A stretch of DNA of 64,000 bases from Chlorokybus atmophyticus (lineage: Eukaryota; Streptophyta; Chlorokybophyceae; Chlorokybales; Chlorokybaceae). Each line of letters opens with the position of its first letter. Positions within the stretch are counted from its first letter, which is position 1. The notes under the pieces were generated by a model. The model was not told the DNA's origin. It saw only the letters and a list, made by a program, of their open reading frames with translations, and ran no database searches. Where the stretch lies: assembly GCA_009103225.1 (NCBI GenBank), contig RHPI01000003.1:407332-471331 (forward strand), read 5' to 3'. This document shows positions 25,439 through 40,958 of the stretch, in pieces. A program made the position numbers and the translations under genes.

Positions 25439-28400
25439 ATGGCGCAGGCGCGTGCTGAGTATGCTGAGGAGGAGCTGCACGAGGGAGAGGAGTACGACGA
25501 CGAGGAGGAGTACGATGAGGACGAGCTGGAGGAGGGTGAGGAGTACGACGAGGAGGACGCAGAAGGTTTGAGCGGAAGGGCTGTCTTGTGGCTTGCATGC
25601 TAAACGCTTTTGCTTGTGCGTGTCTGAGAAGCAACGTGCTGGCAAAGGGGCACCACTGTGGCTGTCGAGCCCTGCAATGCACAGCCCCGCGCATATCCTG
25701 TACGCAGGCCAGTCGGCTTCTTGCCCAGCAGTCTCTGCTGCAGCAACTTCTTCTTGCGGCCGCGCTCTGCTGTGCATTGCAAGCAAAACAATTTGTACAT
25801 GCCCATCTCTGCCACTGCGCTTAGATACTGTATGCGAGACGGCTGGTTTCTGTACTGCAGTATCATTTGCAGAATGTCATGGTCCCATGGTCATTGCGAC
25901 AGCGCTGGTTGACTTGGTGCATGAGGTTGCATAACACCGTATGGACTTGGGTTGCAACAAGCTGGCTATGCCTTATGGCTTCATGCCACCTTGCTGCGCT
26001 GGTTGCCACAGTCACCTACATTGTAGATTTCCTTGCTGGTAGGATTTCTGTTTTACTGCATGCAAAAGCTGGCTGTGCTCAGAGCCAGCTTTCGCATGTT
26101 GCCAGGGGGCTTGCAGCTGGCTAGAACCTCCACGGCGTGTCTGTCAATGCTTGCAAGCGTCGTATGCTTGACAGGCACGCGGTGCAAATGGCTTCCTTGA
26201 TTGGACAGCTTGTCGTCATGAAGTAGTCCCATTACCGATCTTTATTGGTGTAATTGATTTGACCAATTCATTGGTTATTGGATAAGGCAGGATTACCCAA
26301 ACTCAGTGGTCCGTCATGCATGGCTATCATCCACAGGCTGCCAGTCACATCAACAGGGGACCATTGATCAGTTCTCATTGGCAGGCGTTGCAGGCGAGGC
26401 TGGTCAGCCGGGAGCAACCACGCAGCGTGCGCCTGCCACGGGTGTTTACATTCGGGGCTTGGAGCCGGAAGGCACGACCGCCAGCGCCTTTGGAGGTCAG
26501 CCCGCGTAGTTGGCTATTCTTTTTACTACGTCTTAGCCTCCGGTGATAGCTGCATATCCAAATTGGCCTTCCGCAGCTTGGTGGTCTGCTTATTAACAGC
26601 AGTCTGGTCAAGGTTCCTGCATGCTTGTGTTGCGCTTGCATACTGTGTCGGTGTCCATGTGCGCAAGTAGTTGGTCAAGTGGTAGGTAGGACTTGATCGC
26701 ACGAAGCATGGCTGTTGAGCAGTTCAGCACCATCTGCCTTGCATCGCGTGTGGATCAGGACGTGGCGGACTGAGTAGTAGTAGTAGTCCGTAGACTGTAT
26801 ATATGCCACACAGTTATGCCATGTCTGCTGCTGTCTTGCTTAGCGGTCGTCCCGTATTCACACCATGAGGTCTGCTTGAACATGCGGACTTTCACGAAAA
26901 GCAGTTGTCTCCTTGCTGAGTCGGGAGTTGATTGCAGCAAGCTTCTTGAATGCGAGGCGAAATACTGGCACTGCCAACTGGGAGGGCCTTATGCAACTCC
27001 CTGCCCCAACGCAAGCAGTGCTGCATGAGCTTTTGGAGCGGCTAAGAGCACAGGTGTGATTCTTCTTCCAGGTCGCCTGTCCTTGGTTACATGGTGGTTT
27101 GTTCTGCGACACTAACGTTGGATGGGACTGCAGGGCAAGAATCAGCTCACGATTTTGCTGCTTGGAAAGACGGGTGTTGGGAAAAGCTCGCTGGCGAATT
27201 CTATTTTGGGTGAACATGCGTGCAATGTTAGCGGCTTTGGGGTGAGCTACATGTTGAACAGCAATAAGCGCATGACTTTTCCCATTGCTGCTCATGCATT
27301 CAAGCAACAGATGCTGCTTGGTCTTGAGACATTGCCCATCATGGTGTTGTTGTGCTGCGCAAGCTTGGAACATCTACCTTGAAGAGAAGGCATTACCGCA
27401 TTCTGGTGCCCTACCAGTAACAATGCACACAGCTGATGCAACATATGACGTTTGTATGGCAGGCTGGAACACAGCGCACACAGATGTTCTCAAGAGCTAA
27501 GGCAGGGTTTACCATCAACCTCATTGATACGCCTGGATTGCTGGAAGGCGACTCTGTGGATGAGAGCTCCATTGCAAACATCCGCAAGTTCATCAGTGAC
27601 AAGGAGGTGCATGCTGTCCTGTATGTCGACCGACTGGACATGTATCGTGTTGAAACGTCTGACCGGCAAGCGGCCAAGGCTCTGACCCGCACATTTGGTC
27701 GCAAGCTCTGGAAGCTGTGTACAATTGTGCTCACGCATGGGTATGTGCTTGTTCACATTGAACTGTGCATCATGACTATATGTGGCAGTATGTGATCTGT
27801 TTGGCACCTGTTGTTTCTTCTTCGACAAGCATTGTTTGTCCCTAATTGTCTTCAGGCAAGTCTCCCCGCCAGACAACCTGAGCTACGCAGAGTTGGTATC
27901 AAGGCGGTCGAAGGTGAATGGCGCTGAGGCTTGTGCAAGGATTCTTTGTTTCAGCAGCTAACCTGCTTTTTGCTCTGCAGATAATGCAAGATATCATTCG
28001 CAGTACTGTCAAACTACCTGAAAGTGAGGTGAGTATAGCTTGCAGCGTTTTGCCTCCGTCGATGCTACGGCATGTGGTGCGCCCAAACTGACCTACCACT
28101 GCGATGGCTTCCACTGCACAGGCTCCTCTTTCAGTTGCCATTGTTGAAAACTCCAGCCGTTGCGCAACCAACGGCTCAGGCGAAAAGGTGAAGTTCATTT
28201 GAGGGGTTGCATTCCCATGCCAACGCAACTAGTCGACTGACACACGAGTCTGCCCTGTGTGCAGGTGTTGCCAAGCGGCGAAGTATGGTTGCCGGCATTG
28301 ATCACCAGAATAGTAGAGCGCGTTGAGCTTGCTGATGGCCCCTTCGCTGCTGGTGATGCTGTGGACCCAGGTGTGGCCGCCAACAGCCGCTTCAAGGCGT

Positions 28401-28571
28401 ACATTCTGCCTATCGCATTGGTTGAGGTGAGGTTGATTGCCAGTACTACTGCATGCTGCATTCATGTGCATTGTTGCTTATCAACCTCGCATGTGTCAGG
28501 TGGTGGTGTTCAAGTTCATGATGGGCATCATCCGGCGAGATGCAAAGCGCGAGGCAGCTTATATGCAGTAG
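25439..28571 (+). CDS. TOC34: Toc34-type GTPase, preprotein receptor of the chloroplast outer envelope
   Basis: Ten exons (25439-25565, 26385-26495, 26938-27053, 27134-27241, 27463-27740, 27856-27913, 27981-28028, 28122-28187, 28265-28426, 28500-28571) give 381 aa. The AIG1/TOC GTPase domain has the P-loop GKTGVGKS (about 129-136), DTPG (about 176) and the Toc-specific VLYVDRLDMYRV. The block WEGLMQLPAPTQAVLHELL before the P-loop matches Toc34 rather than the larger Toc159. The C-terminus (AYILPIALVEVVVFKFMMG then RRDAKRE) is a tail-anchor helix. Unusually, residues 5-43 are strongly acidic (repeated EEYDD/EDELEEGEEYDEED), and a Gly/Ala/Thr linker follows. Acidic N-termini are a Toc159-family trait, so this receptor has a mixed architecture. 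Confidence 0.94.
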
Positions 28572-30325
28572 GCAGCAGCAGGAGAGAGAAGCCTGCAGAA
28601 ATCAGTTTTGTGGTAGGACGTTTGTGTTTGCCTAATATTCACTGCTCGCAAGAGTTGTGGCATAACATTTGTGCTGCCAGTGTGCGGTGACTAGCTGTCG
28701 GTTCAGCAGGCTGCAACTCTCAAAGCCAACAATACCTCTCCGTTCAGCAGCTTTTCAAATGAGACCGCACTTGTTTCATTTGCTTACTCCCTTCACTGCC
28801 CCGCAGTTGCAGCTGCCTTGCGGAAGGCAGCATTAATGTCAGAAATGCTTCACAGCTAATACTTTAGCGGAGCTGCTAGAGTGTTAGCTGCTAGAGCTAT
28901 AATACTCCAGCAACTGGCAAGCCACCAACCCTGCAACCGGGTTAGGTGCTTGCCAGTTGCTGCGAACTGCTTACCTGCCTTTGTGCAATGAAAGACGATT
29001 GACAGATGCGTAGGCTTTAGGTCTGTCCTCCTGCTGTCTGCAGAAACTGTCACACAATCTGTTGAGCAATGTTGTGTTGAGAGTGTCTGTGCACATGCGT
29101 GCAGACTATTTTTGAGTGCATATGGCTTACTGCTGTTACCCAACTCTGGTAGCCAATAGTCTAGCAGTCTCACCTGCTGCTGTGCTGGTGCATATTTCCT
29201 CAAGGTGGTGGCATTGCTTGCCATTGTGCGCGCTGCTCGTCTGAATGCTGTGTCACAACCCCGCATTGCATACTTTGTGCGGTGATGGTGATGACATTGT
29301 GATGCATGCATAACTTGACCAACGGGGTGGTGTAGGTAGTAATGTACATAGTGTACAGAATATGCACGTGATGTATGCAACATGCACGACACATGCATGG
29401 ACACTTAACCACAACCATACTCACCTCTATCACGTAGTAGTATAGCCTGGTGGTGGACTATCTGTAAGGGTGAGTGCGGACTGCATGCTGTGCTGATGCA
29501 TGCGTGTGATGAACGACACTATGCGTGAGCAATGACGTAGCGCATTGTGTGTACACACCAGTGTCTTGCTGTCTTTAACACGAGGTTTGAAAACCACTCA
29601 TCATCTGGGCAACTGCTCAGGTTGTCCTTTGGCAGCATCTGTGCACAAGGTGTCAAATTGGTCGTGCTCAGCCCAGATGACAATAACAGAGGACAGCACA
29701 GATGATGATATCACACATACCGATATTGTACACACACGCAATTGCCCTCACACGTGCGCATGCACGCACGCACGCACGCAAGCAAGCAAGTGCACGGGGC
29801 ACACACGTGCGTTCACACATACAGACACATACATAACGGGGGCTGCCGGGATCATGTGTAGTGTGAACTTGACGACAGATTACTAGCAACGTCAGCAACA
29901 ACTCCATCAAGAGGACACACTTGTGTTGCACATTGATGCATCTCACACACTACAACATCTGCTGTGCATGCTGAGAATAAGCGGACCCACACATGTTAGC
30001 CTCTTGTATATTGGACACGCAGCATCTGCCCAGCTGCTGCACGCATTTGCACATACTTGGCATAGCAGCCCCGTGGCCTAGTGCGGTGGTAAACCTAGTC
30101 ATGGTGTAGTTTGTGTGAGGATTATGCCATTTGCCATGTTGGATCCACACCGTAATACAATTGTATGCAACGTACACTCTTTCAACAATTCCGTGAGTTC
30201 ACGTCATTCATGTACACTCGTTTGCCAGCGATCAGCTGGACGGCACGATCAATCTCTACAGCTAATAAATTGTTTTGCGCGGTTTGCACACCTCTTACTG
30301 CTGGGTGGGAGGGAGGGAGCGGAGC
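28572..30325. other. Convergent intergenic region, TOC34 / EB1
   Basis: 1.75 kb without a supportable gene. It contains a CA/GCAC-rich tract at 29730-29830. A TGTAA near 29462 could end the TOC34 transcript. Confidence 0.5.
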
Positions 30326-32524
30326 TCATGCTAGAGGCGAGTTGAGGATAGGCTCGGATTGAAGCCCGTTGTCGAGACCGGGAGCGTCATCGAGGCTTAT
30401 AAGGTTCTGCTCTGTCTCCTGAAACTCGACCTCCTCTTGCTGCAAGGAGAACTCTCCCTGTTGCGAAGCCTCTCGGGAAGGTCTCTGCGATGACGGGGTT
30501 GCTGTCGACGAGATCAGCGCCTGCGCTTCGGCCATCACATCTGGCGAGTCCTCTGTGGCGTAGAGGATCTTTTGGATGGCTTGCACCACCTGCACAAGCA
30601 ACAGCTCACTGTTGGCACAGACTTTCCGATGCAAGTACTCAAAGTACGGTGAGTGATGGAAGTTACCGGCAGGTCCTGCAGCTCTGGTGTCTGGCAGAGT
30701 ATTTCCACGTCGCGCAGCTTCGCAAAATAAAAGTCCCGTTCCTTCTCTAGACCGTCTACCGCCAGCTTGAGCTCAGTCACCTAGTTTGTGAAAGAGTTCA
30801 CCAACCAATCCATACAACCATTTCACAAGTATCCGATGATGCATGCATGATCGACACCCACACCTGATTCTCAACAGCCAACCAGAATGTGCACATATCA
30901 ATGCCAAAGGCAGCTCAAACCTGTTCTTGAGCATCCGTGCCGTTCTCTGGCTGTGACGCATCACCAGCATCAGACGAAGCTGCAGGTGCCGCTACAGGGC
31001 GCGCGGATGAAGATGCAGTGCGTGCGGGCATTGCTGCAAACAACAATAAGATCGCTGGATTTAGTATGCTTGCAGACTGTTGACGAATTCAACATGTTCT
31101 TCCCAGCAACTGTCATGCAACCCAGCACAGACCAGCACCAGCTTATAACCGCATGCGTAAACTACTCACACAAACTCGTGCTAATTGTGTCTCGTACTTA
31201 TGCTGGTGGCACATGATTGAGGGCAAGTGCAATCATCAATGCCAGATCAATTGCAAGAGGTGTTGGGTTGTCAACTACTGAGCAGACGCATGTAGCAACA
31301 AGCCAAACTAACCTGATGATGCTGACACCGAGCGGGGACGTGCTGTGGCTGGCGCGGCAGGCTTGTTCGGTCGGTTGGTGGCGGAGGGCGCATTCTCCTT
31401 ATTCGCGCGCTTGGGTGCAGCTGCAGCGGGAGCGCTGGCCTGCGCCATGCTTGAAGACGGGTCCCCTTTGCTCTGCTTCCTCCTGTCCACGGGATTGTAA
31501 CTGCGCCCAACCCTTGCGTCAGCCTGGATCTTGACATGCTAAGTGACATGCTCGTAACATCAACAAACAATTGCACTTCTCTATGCATGTGACATGTACG
31601 GAGAGTTCTGTTTGTTCTTGGTGTTGCGGGGTCAGAACCACAACACAGCAACAAGTGTAAGCATAAAGGAACAAGGTAATGACACTTATAACTGGTAACA
31701 TCGGATAGATAACCGAACAACACCCCAAGACCAAAGTCAACAAATGAGACAAACTAGCAACATGCATGCCCATGAGGACAGGACATGTAAAGTGACTGCT
31801 AACTCTCGCAGCTTGACTGCATGAAGCTTCATGGTGCGACAAACGGACACTGCCAAGCAAGAGGCAGGCAGCTCACGCAACAATTGCATGACGGACACTC
31901 ACTCAACAGGAGTGCCCACTGAGTCGCAGTAGCGTTTCATCCATTGTATAAACTCCAGGTTGTCCAGCGGCCTTGCTTTGATGAGCTTGTTGACCTCAAT
32001 GTGCTGTAGCAACGTAAGTCAATCACCGTTGGCGGCTGGCGGGAGGTTAGTCAAAGCATGCAACGCACATCACCTTCGCAATCTTCAGCTTGTCAAACAC
32101 CGCCTGGAGCACCTTGTAGTTGTTCACCATGTCGTACTCCGTCTTGGCATCAAAGTTCACCTAACGCCCCAATGCAAAGTTTGATGAGCTCATTTATTAA
32201 CATCAACCTGGATGCCGACACAATGCACAGTCTACAAGCTCAAACCTTGTGCATGGGCACTTGGCCTGGATGCACGCTGTCCATCAGCTGGCAAGCCACT
32301 GCTCCATTGGCGGTCTGGACGATAGAAGATGACACCAAACGTCAATCAGATATGCCGCAGCTCGGTAGCAGCATCAAATGCAAACAGACGAGTTACACTG
32401 CTTTGCTCACCTGCTCTACTCGATTGACGTTGAGGTTCAGCGTCGAGTTAATCCATGACAACAGCTCGGCCCGCCCCACAAAGTACGCCCCGTCCATCAT
32501 CCCAATGCCCGAAACGTTCGCCAT
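30326..32524 (-). CDS. EB1: Microtubule plus-end binding protein EB1 (MAPRE family)
   Basis: Eight exons (32524-32411, 32314-32246, 32160-32074, 32003-31903, 31500-31313, 31033-30921, 30780-30667, 30589-30326) give 349 aa. The N-terminal calponin-homology domain starts [20 protein letters not shown] and ends [20 protein letters not shown] basic Ala/Pro/Ser-rich linker follows. The coiled-coil EB1 domain has [22 protein letters not shown]1 tracks growing microtubule ends and recruits partners. In algae it is also found at basal bodies and cilia. The tail after the coiled coil is about 65 residues long, acidic and Gln/Ser-rich, and ends NSPLA. It therefore lacks the EEY/F motif that binds CAP-Gly proteins in animals. 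A GT donor at 32873/32872 and an acceptor 10 bases before the ATG suggest an intron in the 5' leader. Confidence 0.95.
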
Positions 32525-34762
32525 TGCACAGACGCTGCACAAGCCTTAACCAAGCAGCAGCGCCGTGCCTGGGCAGAGAAAGAAACCCCACACTCAACAA
32601 CAGCAGCCACGCGATACTAAAAGGCAGTTGACTTTGAGCAGCATGTGACGGCGGAGAACGACGTTCAATCCAATAGCAATAGCAGCAGCAGCAGCAGCAG
32701 TGGCAGTAAGCTTAGCACAAGCAGCAGCACTGAAACCAAACCAAGCAAGCCGCGCGCGCATATAATACACCTGTATTAAAACAATGAAAGTCGTCAAGAC
32801 GCAACCACACCACAGCGGCGACGACGAGAACGACGGCGAGAACCCCAGCGGCGGCGGCCTTCACGAGCTTTACCTGCACTTTAAGGCGCCAGCGTCAGTG
32901 ACGGTTTAAATTACGAATTTTCCCACAGTCGCGTTACCCGAGTTAAACTAACAGTGCTAAAAAGTTTTAACCCAGGCTGTCAGCGCCATCGGCCGGTCAG
33001 CATGCTCGTTTAGTTAATTGTCGCAGCTAGCTGACACGCCGGGAGCACAGTTGAGTGCCAGTAGCCGGGCTACTGTAGCCCACTGTACAGGCACGGGCAT
33101 TTTGGCCCAATTGGGGGCATGTGCTTGGATGTATCCCATGATAACCTGCACTATGGCAATTAGAGTCTGATTCATAGTGTTCAAAGTGCTATTCATGTAC
33201 TTGGGATGTACATGCGAGGCACTTTGCACTCTCAACATGCTTGCACGCCTAGCTTATGCAATTGATGTAGTGTGTATCACGAGTTGGAAATATACAATTA
33301 CATACATCGCGTTCGTGAAATCGTGCAACATTACTTGATACATAAAGTTATGTTATGTGCACCCTCTTGTTGTGCATATCATACACATAATTGCACGTTG
33401 CTCAATTTCACGGTGCTAAATCATTGCCGGTTTGCCCTCATGATGACGGCGAAAAGGCTGTGCGCATGTGACTTTGCAACGCAGGTTAACAATTTACCCC
33501 GGTTGCCTTCTATTTCATCAATATCTTGCATGTGTTTGCATGGTCACATTATATGTACCGGGGTAAGCAATCTTTTGTATGTTACGCAATGTGTACCGTA
33601 CTACTTGCTGGTCCGAGGCAGAAACTCTAAGCTTGCAATCATAATACCTATGGTAATAGCATATTTGCTTGCCCGCTTATTCTCGCACCTTCGCTTCATG
33701 CGCAGCACATCACGCAATACAAAAATTCTTGTTTACAAAACATATGCAAGCTGCGTGCACTAATGCGTGCTCTCTGCTGCTTTGCCAATGGACGTGAAAG
33801 CCAAGCATCTTCACCGATTGCCTAATGCATTTGCCACGACCGATAGCATAATATCATATGACCTCGTTTCAAAGGATATGTTTATTTTAACATTTTATCT
33901 CTTACAAGAAGGATCTCTTTCTTTATTGTAAGACAATGCTTTCACATCAACATTGGGTTACAAATATCATGCACTTTTCCCTGTGTGATGCTATATGTTG
34001 TGAAATGTTATACATGTAAAATACTTGCTTATGTTCATAAAGTACAACCTTATAAAGCATGCCTATTTATGCATTCCATAATGCACCTTTTGTGTAAGAG
34101 ACTGTCGATGATGTGAAGGTCTCCTACTGCGGGGTCTCTTGCTCTTACAATGCTAAAGAAGCGATTTTGGGTGGTAGAGATCCGTTTGCACAAAAAGTCT
34201 CCTACAAGGCTCAAAGGTCTCTGATAGAGAGGTTATACTGTAGCGAGATCCAAGTGCAGGTTGTTGTGGCGCCTCGTTGTGGGGCGCCACAAATGTTTGC
34301 TTTGGCCACAAATGGCGTCACGCTCTACGGCTCCCACGGCGTGAGTCACGCTGCGTGACGCAAAAAACAGGGCACAAAAGCGCTTGCAGCGGGCTTGCGG
34401 CTTGCAGATTGCCACGGTGGCGTCACATGGTCGCACGGCGCCAACGTCATCCACAATGGTTGCCTTGTAGGCGTCCGATCTGCGGGTGTATCGACCACTC
34501 AAGCTCGTGATTGCCTCGATATCTGTCGCTTGCAGTCGTGACATCCTACATACTGCGATATCTACCTTCCAGGCTGCCAGCCAGTAAAGCGCAAAGGCAG
34601 CAGCAGTATAGCTGTAGGGCATTGGAGGCGGAGGCGGCGGCAGTGTTGGCGGCGGCGACGTGGTCTGGCGCTGTGCTGTGTCGTGGGGTTTAAATTGGAC
34701 ATCGGCTGGGAGGTGCTTGCTTGGTGCGTTTTGAGGGTTTGAGCAGGTTGAGGGCTGCTCCA
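32525..34762. promoter_or_regulatory. Divergent intergenic region, EB1 / PDS
   Basis: A predicted EB1 leader intron spans 32535-32873 (acceptor CAG at 32535-32537, donor CAG|GTAAAG at 32873) and includes a CAG repeat near 32680-32700. The middle (33250-34100) is AT-rich with only random frames. A hairpin with arms TGTGGCGCC/GGCGCCACA lies at 34265-34291. The last 150 bp are the PDS leader. Confidence 0.45.
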
Positions 34763-37789
<3,027 letters not shown>

Positions 37790-38860
37790 GTAGATAGATA
37801 GGTCACGCACATCCCATTGTTTTTGGAGTACAGACTTATTTTGAGTAACTGTATGTATGATATATGGATTACCAGTAGCACGGTATTGTCCATCTTTGCA
37901 CCTGGTGTTCCCATGGTCAACATCCTTTCTGCTGCTTGTCCATGCAGCAACAGTATGCCAGAGATTTCCTGTTTGACAGGCCGAGAACAGGGCGTTTGAC
38001 CACAGCCATCGTCATGCAGAGGCGGTTCATTTCCAGGTACACTGCTATTGCTAGCTCCAGTGTACTTTAAACCGCAGTTGTATTGTCTGTGCTCAGGGAA
38101 CAGTGATGGTAACATGTCCAGTAGCACAGTTGCTTCGCTTGCAGAAACTTGTTGACAGCATTTCGCGCATTAGCTAGCTTACCAGTAGTAAACCAGGTCT
38201 CCTGCACCACTGCGAGTATATACCTCCAGCACATGGTTGACAAAGGGATGTGCGTTGCATTTTGTGCCTCTGGTTGTCTGCTCCAGTCACTGATCTGCAT
38301 TGGAACATAACTGCGTTGCACCCACATGATTGCGCATGGGCACGTATATGGCATGTATGTGACATTTGTGGCATATATGTGGCATGTGTGGCATAGCTCA
38401 TCAGATAGATGCATAGAATTATTGCATACTTCATGATCTCGCAAGGCAGCTAAAAGCTATAGCTGGTGCACTGTTGCACACTGTCCTTGTGCCAAGATAA
38501 ACTCTTGGCGTATGCAACGCACTTGATGCGTACGCTGCTTACAAGCCGCATTATCGCATTAGTTGATGGTTCTGACACATTCATCATTGCTACCCCAACA
38601 CTCTCTTGATTACCTCACAGGTCCTACTCTAGTGGTGCCATCCACCCGTCTTGGACAAGTCAGCATGGCTGTGTGCTGACATATCACCGCAACCAATGTG
38701 TCGGCCAGCTTCATTCATAGCGGCATTTGCGAGTAGACGCACAAACACTGCTACTAGGCAGCCACTACAATGTGCAATATATGAACACACAAAACTGAGA
38801 CTCTTCGTTTTACAAGTAAGACGGTATCACACTCTAGTAATGAGTCTCACACGGGGCTCA
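37790..38860. other. Convergent intergenic region, PDS / LPA2
   Basis: Contains both 3' untranslated regions. A TTACA at 38810-38814 (TGTAA on the minus strand, 47 nt past the LPA2 stop) is a good candidate poly(A) signal. A run of GTGGCATA-like imperfect repeats lies near 38350-38395. No gene was recognised. Confidence 0.5.
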
Positions 38861-40083
38861 CTATTTCTTTTCGCCCAACCCGAGGTACTTGAACAAACCG
38901 TAGGCGACTGACCCAGTGAAGAACGCACCGATCGTTGGCGTGAACCGGTTGTACACATTCGCTAGGATCCAGTCATCAACCGACTCTGGCAAAAACCCTG
39001 CGCACACCACCAGTCTGGTGCCAACTACTGGCTTGCAGTGGCAATGCATAGTTTCAAGCACCTCTTGCAGATGGCGTGCACAAACCAGCACTTACCTGCA
39101 GTTGCAAGCGCGAGCCCTTCGGCAATGATCAGGAAGAACAAGAAACCCAGGAACAAAACGAGCCCTTGTTCAACCTGTGAACGCGTGACAGGCACCAAAG
39201 CCAGTCAGTAAGGCTGACTTTGTTGGCTTACTGGTGTCATGCATATGTAATGCAACTCACCTTGGCAGCAATGGAGTTTGGATCCTCTGTGGCCAACAAG
39301 GGCGCTTCTGGTCGAACCCGCCTGCTGCTGCTACTATCCGGTGAACTACTGCTAGCGCCTGCTGCCTGTCCGAAGCACACGTGCGTGTTAAGTCTTGATG
39401 CAATGACTATAGTGGGTTTTGTTCTCATGACACTCCGCGCGTGTAGACACCACCATTGCGTGCACTATGTGGGCTGCATCTCAGTACTGATTCACATTGC
39501 TGCGCATGACAGTGAGTAACAATATGGCAAGCCTTGCATGCATGTGCCTTGACTGCAACGTACAATTGAAGGTGAAATTAAGGCTGGAGCAAAATTTTCA
39601 GACGGAGAAGAGGCAATGTTGCCTTAAGGGGTGAGGGCAACCGCGCCAAACAGCAAGCTAGCGACATGTACGCCTCTGACAATGCACTACAACAAGCGGG
39701 CGGAAAGAGCAAACATGCAGGCAAGCAAGCATGGTCACGATCCTGAAACAACTGACCTTCTTGGGCGGTGACGGAGTCTTTACAGGGCCGAAGCCTTTGG
39801 GCCTGTCGGCGCCAGAGGCAGCGTCCGCAGCAGCGTCCTCCTCCGCTGAAGCTGAAATAACCAGCAGCAGCCGCCCCCTCCCGCTTCTCCTTGATCTCTC
39901 CCCTCTGCCTCCAAGCCCCGCCCTAATGCCGCTCCCACCGGCAAGCACCCCCGCCCCCCTTGCCACTGGCCTCCTGCTCAAGCAACTCGGCGACGGCGAC
40001 GGCGACGGCGACGGCGAAGGCGACGAGCAAGCGGATGGGACCGCCACCGCCACCGCCACCGCCACCGCCACCGCCGCCGCCAT
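38861..40083 (-). CDS. LPA2: LPA2-like photosystem II assembly factor (LOW PSII ACCUMULATION 2)
   Basis: Four exons (40083-39757, 39365-39261, 39174-39096, 38997-38861) give 215 aa. A transit peptide built from AV and SP repeats occupies about the first 60 residues. The mature part has two hydrophobic helices: VLFLGFLFFLIIAEGLALA and, after GFLPESVDDWI, FTPTIGAFFTGSVAYGLFKY. The order helix, GFLPE, FTPT, helix matches plant LPA2, a thylakoid membrane protein needed for efficient photosystem II core assembly. The short C-terminus GLGEKK ends the protein directly after the second helix. Other short two-helix thylakoid proteins are possible, but the GFLPE-FTPT pairing favours LPA2. It shares its upstream region with LSM6. 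Confidence 0.82.
39985..40080. repeat. Hexanucleotide repeats inside the LPA2 transit-peptide exon
   Basis: A GGCGAC run near 39990-40015 encodes Ser-Pro repeats, and an ACCGCC run near 40040-40080 encodes Val-Ala repeats on the minus strand. Repeat-unit changes would alter leader length in steps of two residues without a frameshift. Confidence 0.85.
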
Positions 40084-40253
40084 GACCACAGTGTCCACAG
40101 TGTCCACACTGCTGTTGTCGGCGTCATTGTGCAGCAGCCTAAACCCTAGGCGGCGGTGGCGGAGCTGGAGGAGGAGGTGGTGGTGTAGGAGGAGGAGTAG
40201 AAGGAAGTGGTGGTGGTGGTGCTGCTGCTGGGGGACGGTGTAGATTGACGTCC
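40084..40253. promoter_or_regulatory. Compact bidirectional promoter, LPA2 / LSM6
   Basis: Only 170 bp separate the divergent ATGs of a plastid-protein gene and a splicing-factor gene. The middle is purine-rich (GGAGGAGG, GGTGGTGG) on the plus strand. No TATA box is visible. Confidence 0.6.
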
Positions 40254-40958
40254 ATGTCGTCCGGGGCGACCGGGTCGGCTAAGACCCCGGCGGAGTTTCT
40301 GAAAGCCATCAGAGGCAACCCTGTGGTGGTGAAGCTGAATTCTGGAGTTGACTACAGGGGTGAGTGCTTGTAGTCCTCGTTTCTCCTTGCTTTCCTTCCA
40401 CTTCAACTTAAGCAAGGCTGCACGTTTTTGGAGTGTTGGAGTGGTCGTGAGCACCTCATAAAGCGGATTACATGCTTGTGTCTACAGCCGCTAACGAAGT
40501 GCCAATGTATAGCGTACCCTAGCATAGCAAGTGCTGTGGTCATTGCTGAATGCAATGCCTTGCAATGCACAGGCGTGCTGGCGTGTTTAGACGGGTACAT
40601 GAACATAGCGATGGAGCAGACAGAGGAGTATGTCGACGGGCAGCTGAAGAACAAGTACGGCGACGCCTTCATCCGTGGCAACAACGGTGCGCACACGTGG
40701 TCTCATTCAGTATAAAGCATGCTTTCACATCTTGCTTCTGCTCTGCTAAGTTGTGCTTTGTTTTGCTTTGCTTTGCTTGGCTGTGCTTGCTGGCTAATCA
40801 TGTCTCAGCTGATGCTATTGATGTGTATCGGTTGACAACATGGTGTGCATAGCGAGTGATCATTGGGTGTTGTTCCCACATCATTGAAGCTTACAGCAAC
40901 TCCTGCGTGCTTGTGCGCAGTGTTGTACATCAGCACAGTGAAGCATCAAAGGAGCTAA
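40254..40958 (+). CDS. LSM6: U6 snRNA-associated Sm-like protein LSm6
   Basis: Three exons (40254-40359, 40573-40686, 40921-40958) give 85 aa, close to the usual size of about 80. The Sm fold is complete: Sm1 shows VVVKLNSGVDYRGVLACLDGYMNIAMEQ and Sm2 shows AFIRGNNVLYIST. LSm6 joins the LSm2-8 ring that stabilises U6 snRNA and the LSm1-7 ring in cytoplasmic mRNA decay. The start ATG opens MSSGATGSAKTPAEFL, typical of the family. A TGTAA at about 41290 is a possible poly(A) signal. Confidence 0.96.

Noticed and set aside
30060..30140. tRNA-like string GTGGCCTAGTGCGGTGGTAA
   Set aside because: It resembles an A box, but no B box (GGTTCGA) or acceptor stem follows at the right distance.
33272..33763. 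163-codon plus-strand frame
   Set aside because: Composition is typical of AT-rich spacer, no domain is seen, and it has no splice context.
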